From Sphingopyxis sp. Root154 (GTDB lineage: Bacteria; Pseudomonadota; Alphaproteobacteria; Sphingomonadales; Sphingomonadaceae): a stretch of 64,000 nt of DNA. How positions within the stretch are numbered: the stretch's first letter is position 1; each line of letters opens with the position of its first letter. The stretch covers positions 1,860,867-1,924,866 of the forward strand of contig NZ_LMGI01000002.1 of assembly GCF_001427105.1 (NCBI RefSeq), written 5' to 3'. The notes beneath the pieces were generated by a model that saw nothing but the letters and a program-made list of their open reading frames with translations, was not told where the DNA came from and ran no database searches. A program made the translations under genes and the position numbers. Positions 63,835-64,000 of the stretch are shown piece after piece.

Positions 63835-64000
63835 TTACTTCGCGGCCGAGCGCGTGCGCTCGGTCTGCTGCGTCTTGATGCGGGCGATCGAGCGCCGCAC
63901 TTCCTTGACGCGCGATGCTTTTTCAAGCTGGCCGGTGGCCGCCTGGAAGCGGAGGTTAAAGGCCTCGCGCTTCAGTTCGCCAAGCTGTTCGGCGAGCTGG
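63835..64000 (-). CDS. rpmC: 50S ribosomal protein L29, truncated by window edge
   Basis: The last 54 residues are visible, reading [20 protein letters not shown] and ending in a basic, Ala-rich tail. The 5' end lies beyond base 64000. Order rpmC-rpsQ-rplN-rplX matches the S10/spc junction. Confidence 0.93.
   Translation of the reverse strand, partial: QLAEQLGELKREAFNLRFQAATGQLEKASRVKEVRRSIARIKTQQTERTRSAAK

Noticed and set aside
1..64000. tRNA, rRNA, CRISPR, insertion sequence or prophage
   Set aside because: No cloverleaf, rRNA block, spaced repeats, transposase or phage gene was found on reading both strands.

Overview
The window reads as core chromosome of a high-GC alphaproteobacterium, most likely a sphingomonad (Sphingopyxis or a close relative). 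This is inferred from family content: DivK and a MipZ-type ATPase, COQ9, a UQCC1/CBP3-type cytochrome bc1 chaperone, MmcB, DUF3572, PgmG, a malic enzyme fused to phosphotransacetylase, and zinc-free (C-minus) forms of L36, L33 and S14. No species call is possible from sequence reading alone. I see no rRNA, tRNA, CRISPR array, insertion sequence, prophage or plasmid feature, and nothing that looks like a recently acquired island.

Layout. 1-3.5 kb: 3' part of a class A penicillin-binding protein, then a minus-strand run of SCO1, a YcgN-like Cys cluster protein and a YgjP-like metalloprotease. 3.5-6.6 kb: an exported ankyrin protein, then an HTH-RibB-RibX fusion, ribH and a membrane protein. 6.6-12.7 kb: an old yellow enzyme, an EamA exporter, COQ9, feoAB, ssb and mmcB. 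12.7-15.2 kb: a GFA protein and ribE-ribD. 15.2-15.5 kb: a candidate small RNA. 15.5-20 kb: a thioesterase, aminopeptidase P and, divergently, an exported S9 peptidase. 20-27 kb: repeat palindromes, HAD, rpmJ, rpoN, lptB, pgmG, mipZ, panC. 27-34 kb: a Sel1-like protein, GNAT/RidA/HAD/DUF3572, divK, a glycine-zipper protein, an unannotated 53-residue gene, lrp, rpmG, tonB and gltX. 34-44.9 kb: nadE, prs, a TetR regulator, hisN, GFA, rpmI-rplT, an AraC regulator and pheST. 44.9-56.8 kb: an esterase, ogt, glnD-mutS, maeB, bamE, the bc1 chaperone, DUF177 and SRPBCC. 56.8-64 kb: the spc ribosomal operon read on the minus strand from rpmC (cut by the window edge) to secY and adk.

How the genes fit together. 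Riboflavin synthesis is complete in two clusters (ribB-ribH and ribE-ribD) apart from GTP cyclohydrolase II, because the RibA-like half of the fusion lacks its zinc cysteines. Cofactor genes (panC, nadE, prs, rib) and translation genes (spc operon, pheST, gltX, rpmI-rplT, rpmJ, rpmG) dominate. Metal handling appears as feoAB behind a Fur-like palindrome and a tonB gene behind a near-consensus Zur box.

The best leads are regulatory or small: a two-hairpin sRNA with a CCTCTCCC single-stranded stretch and a clean terminator (about 15359-15420); the HTH-RibB-RibX fusion with an operator-like palindrome over its promoter; a 30-bp perfect-spaced operator at the TetR gene; the Zur-like box at tonB; the 53-residue gene divergent from lrp; and two overlapping tiny membrane frames beside nadE. 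I found no convincing new multi-gene system.
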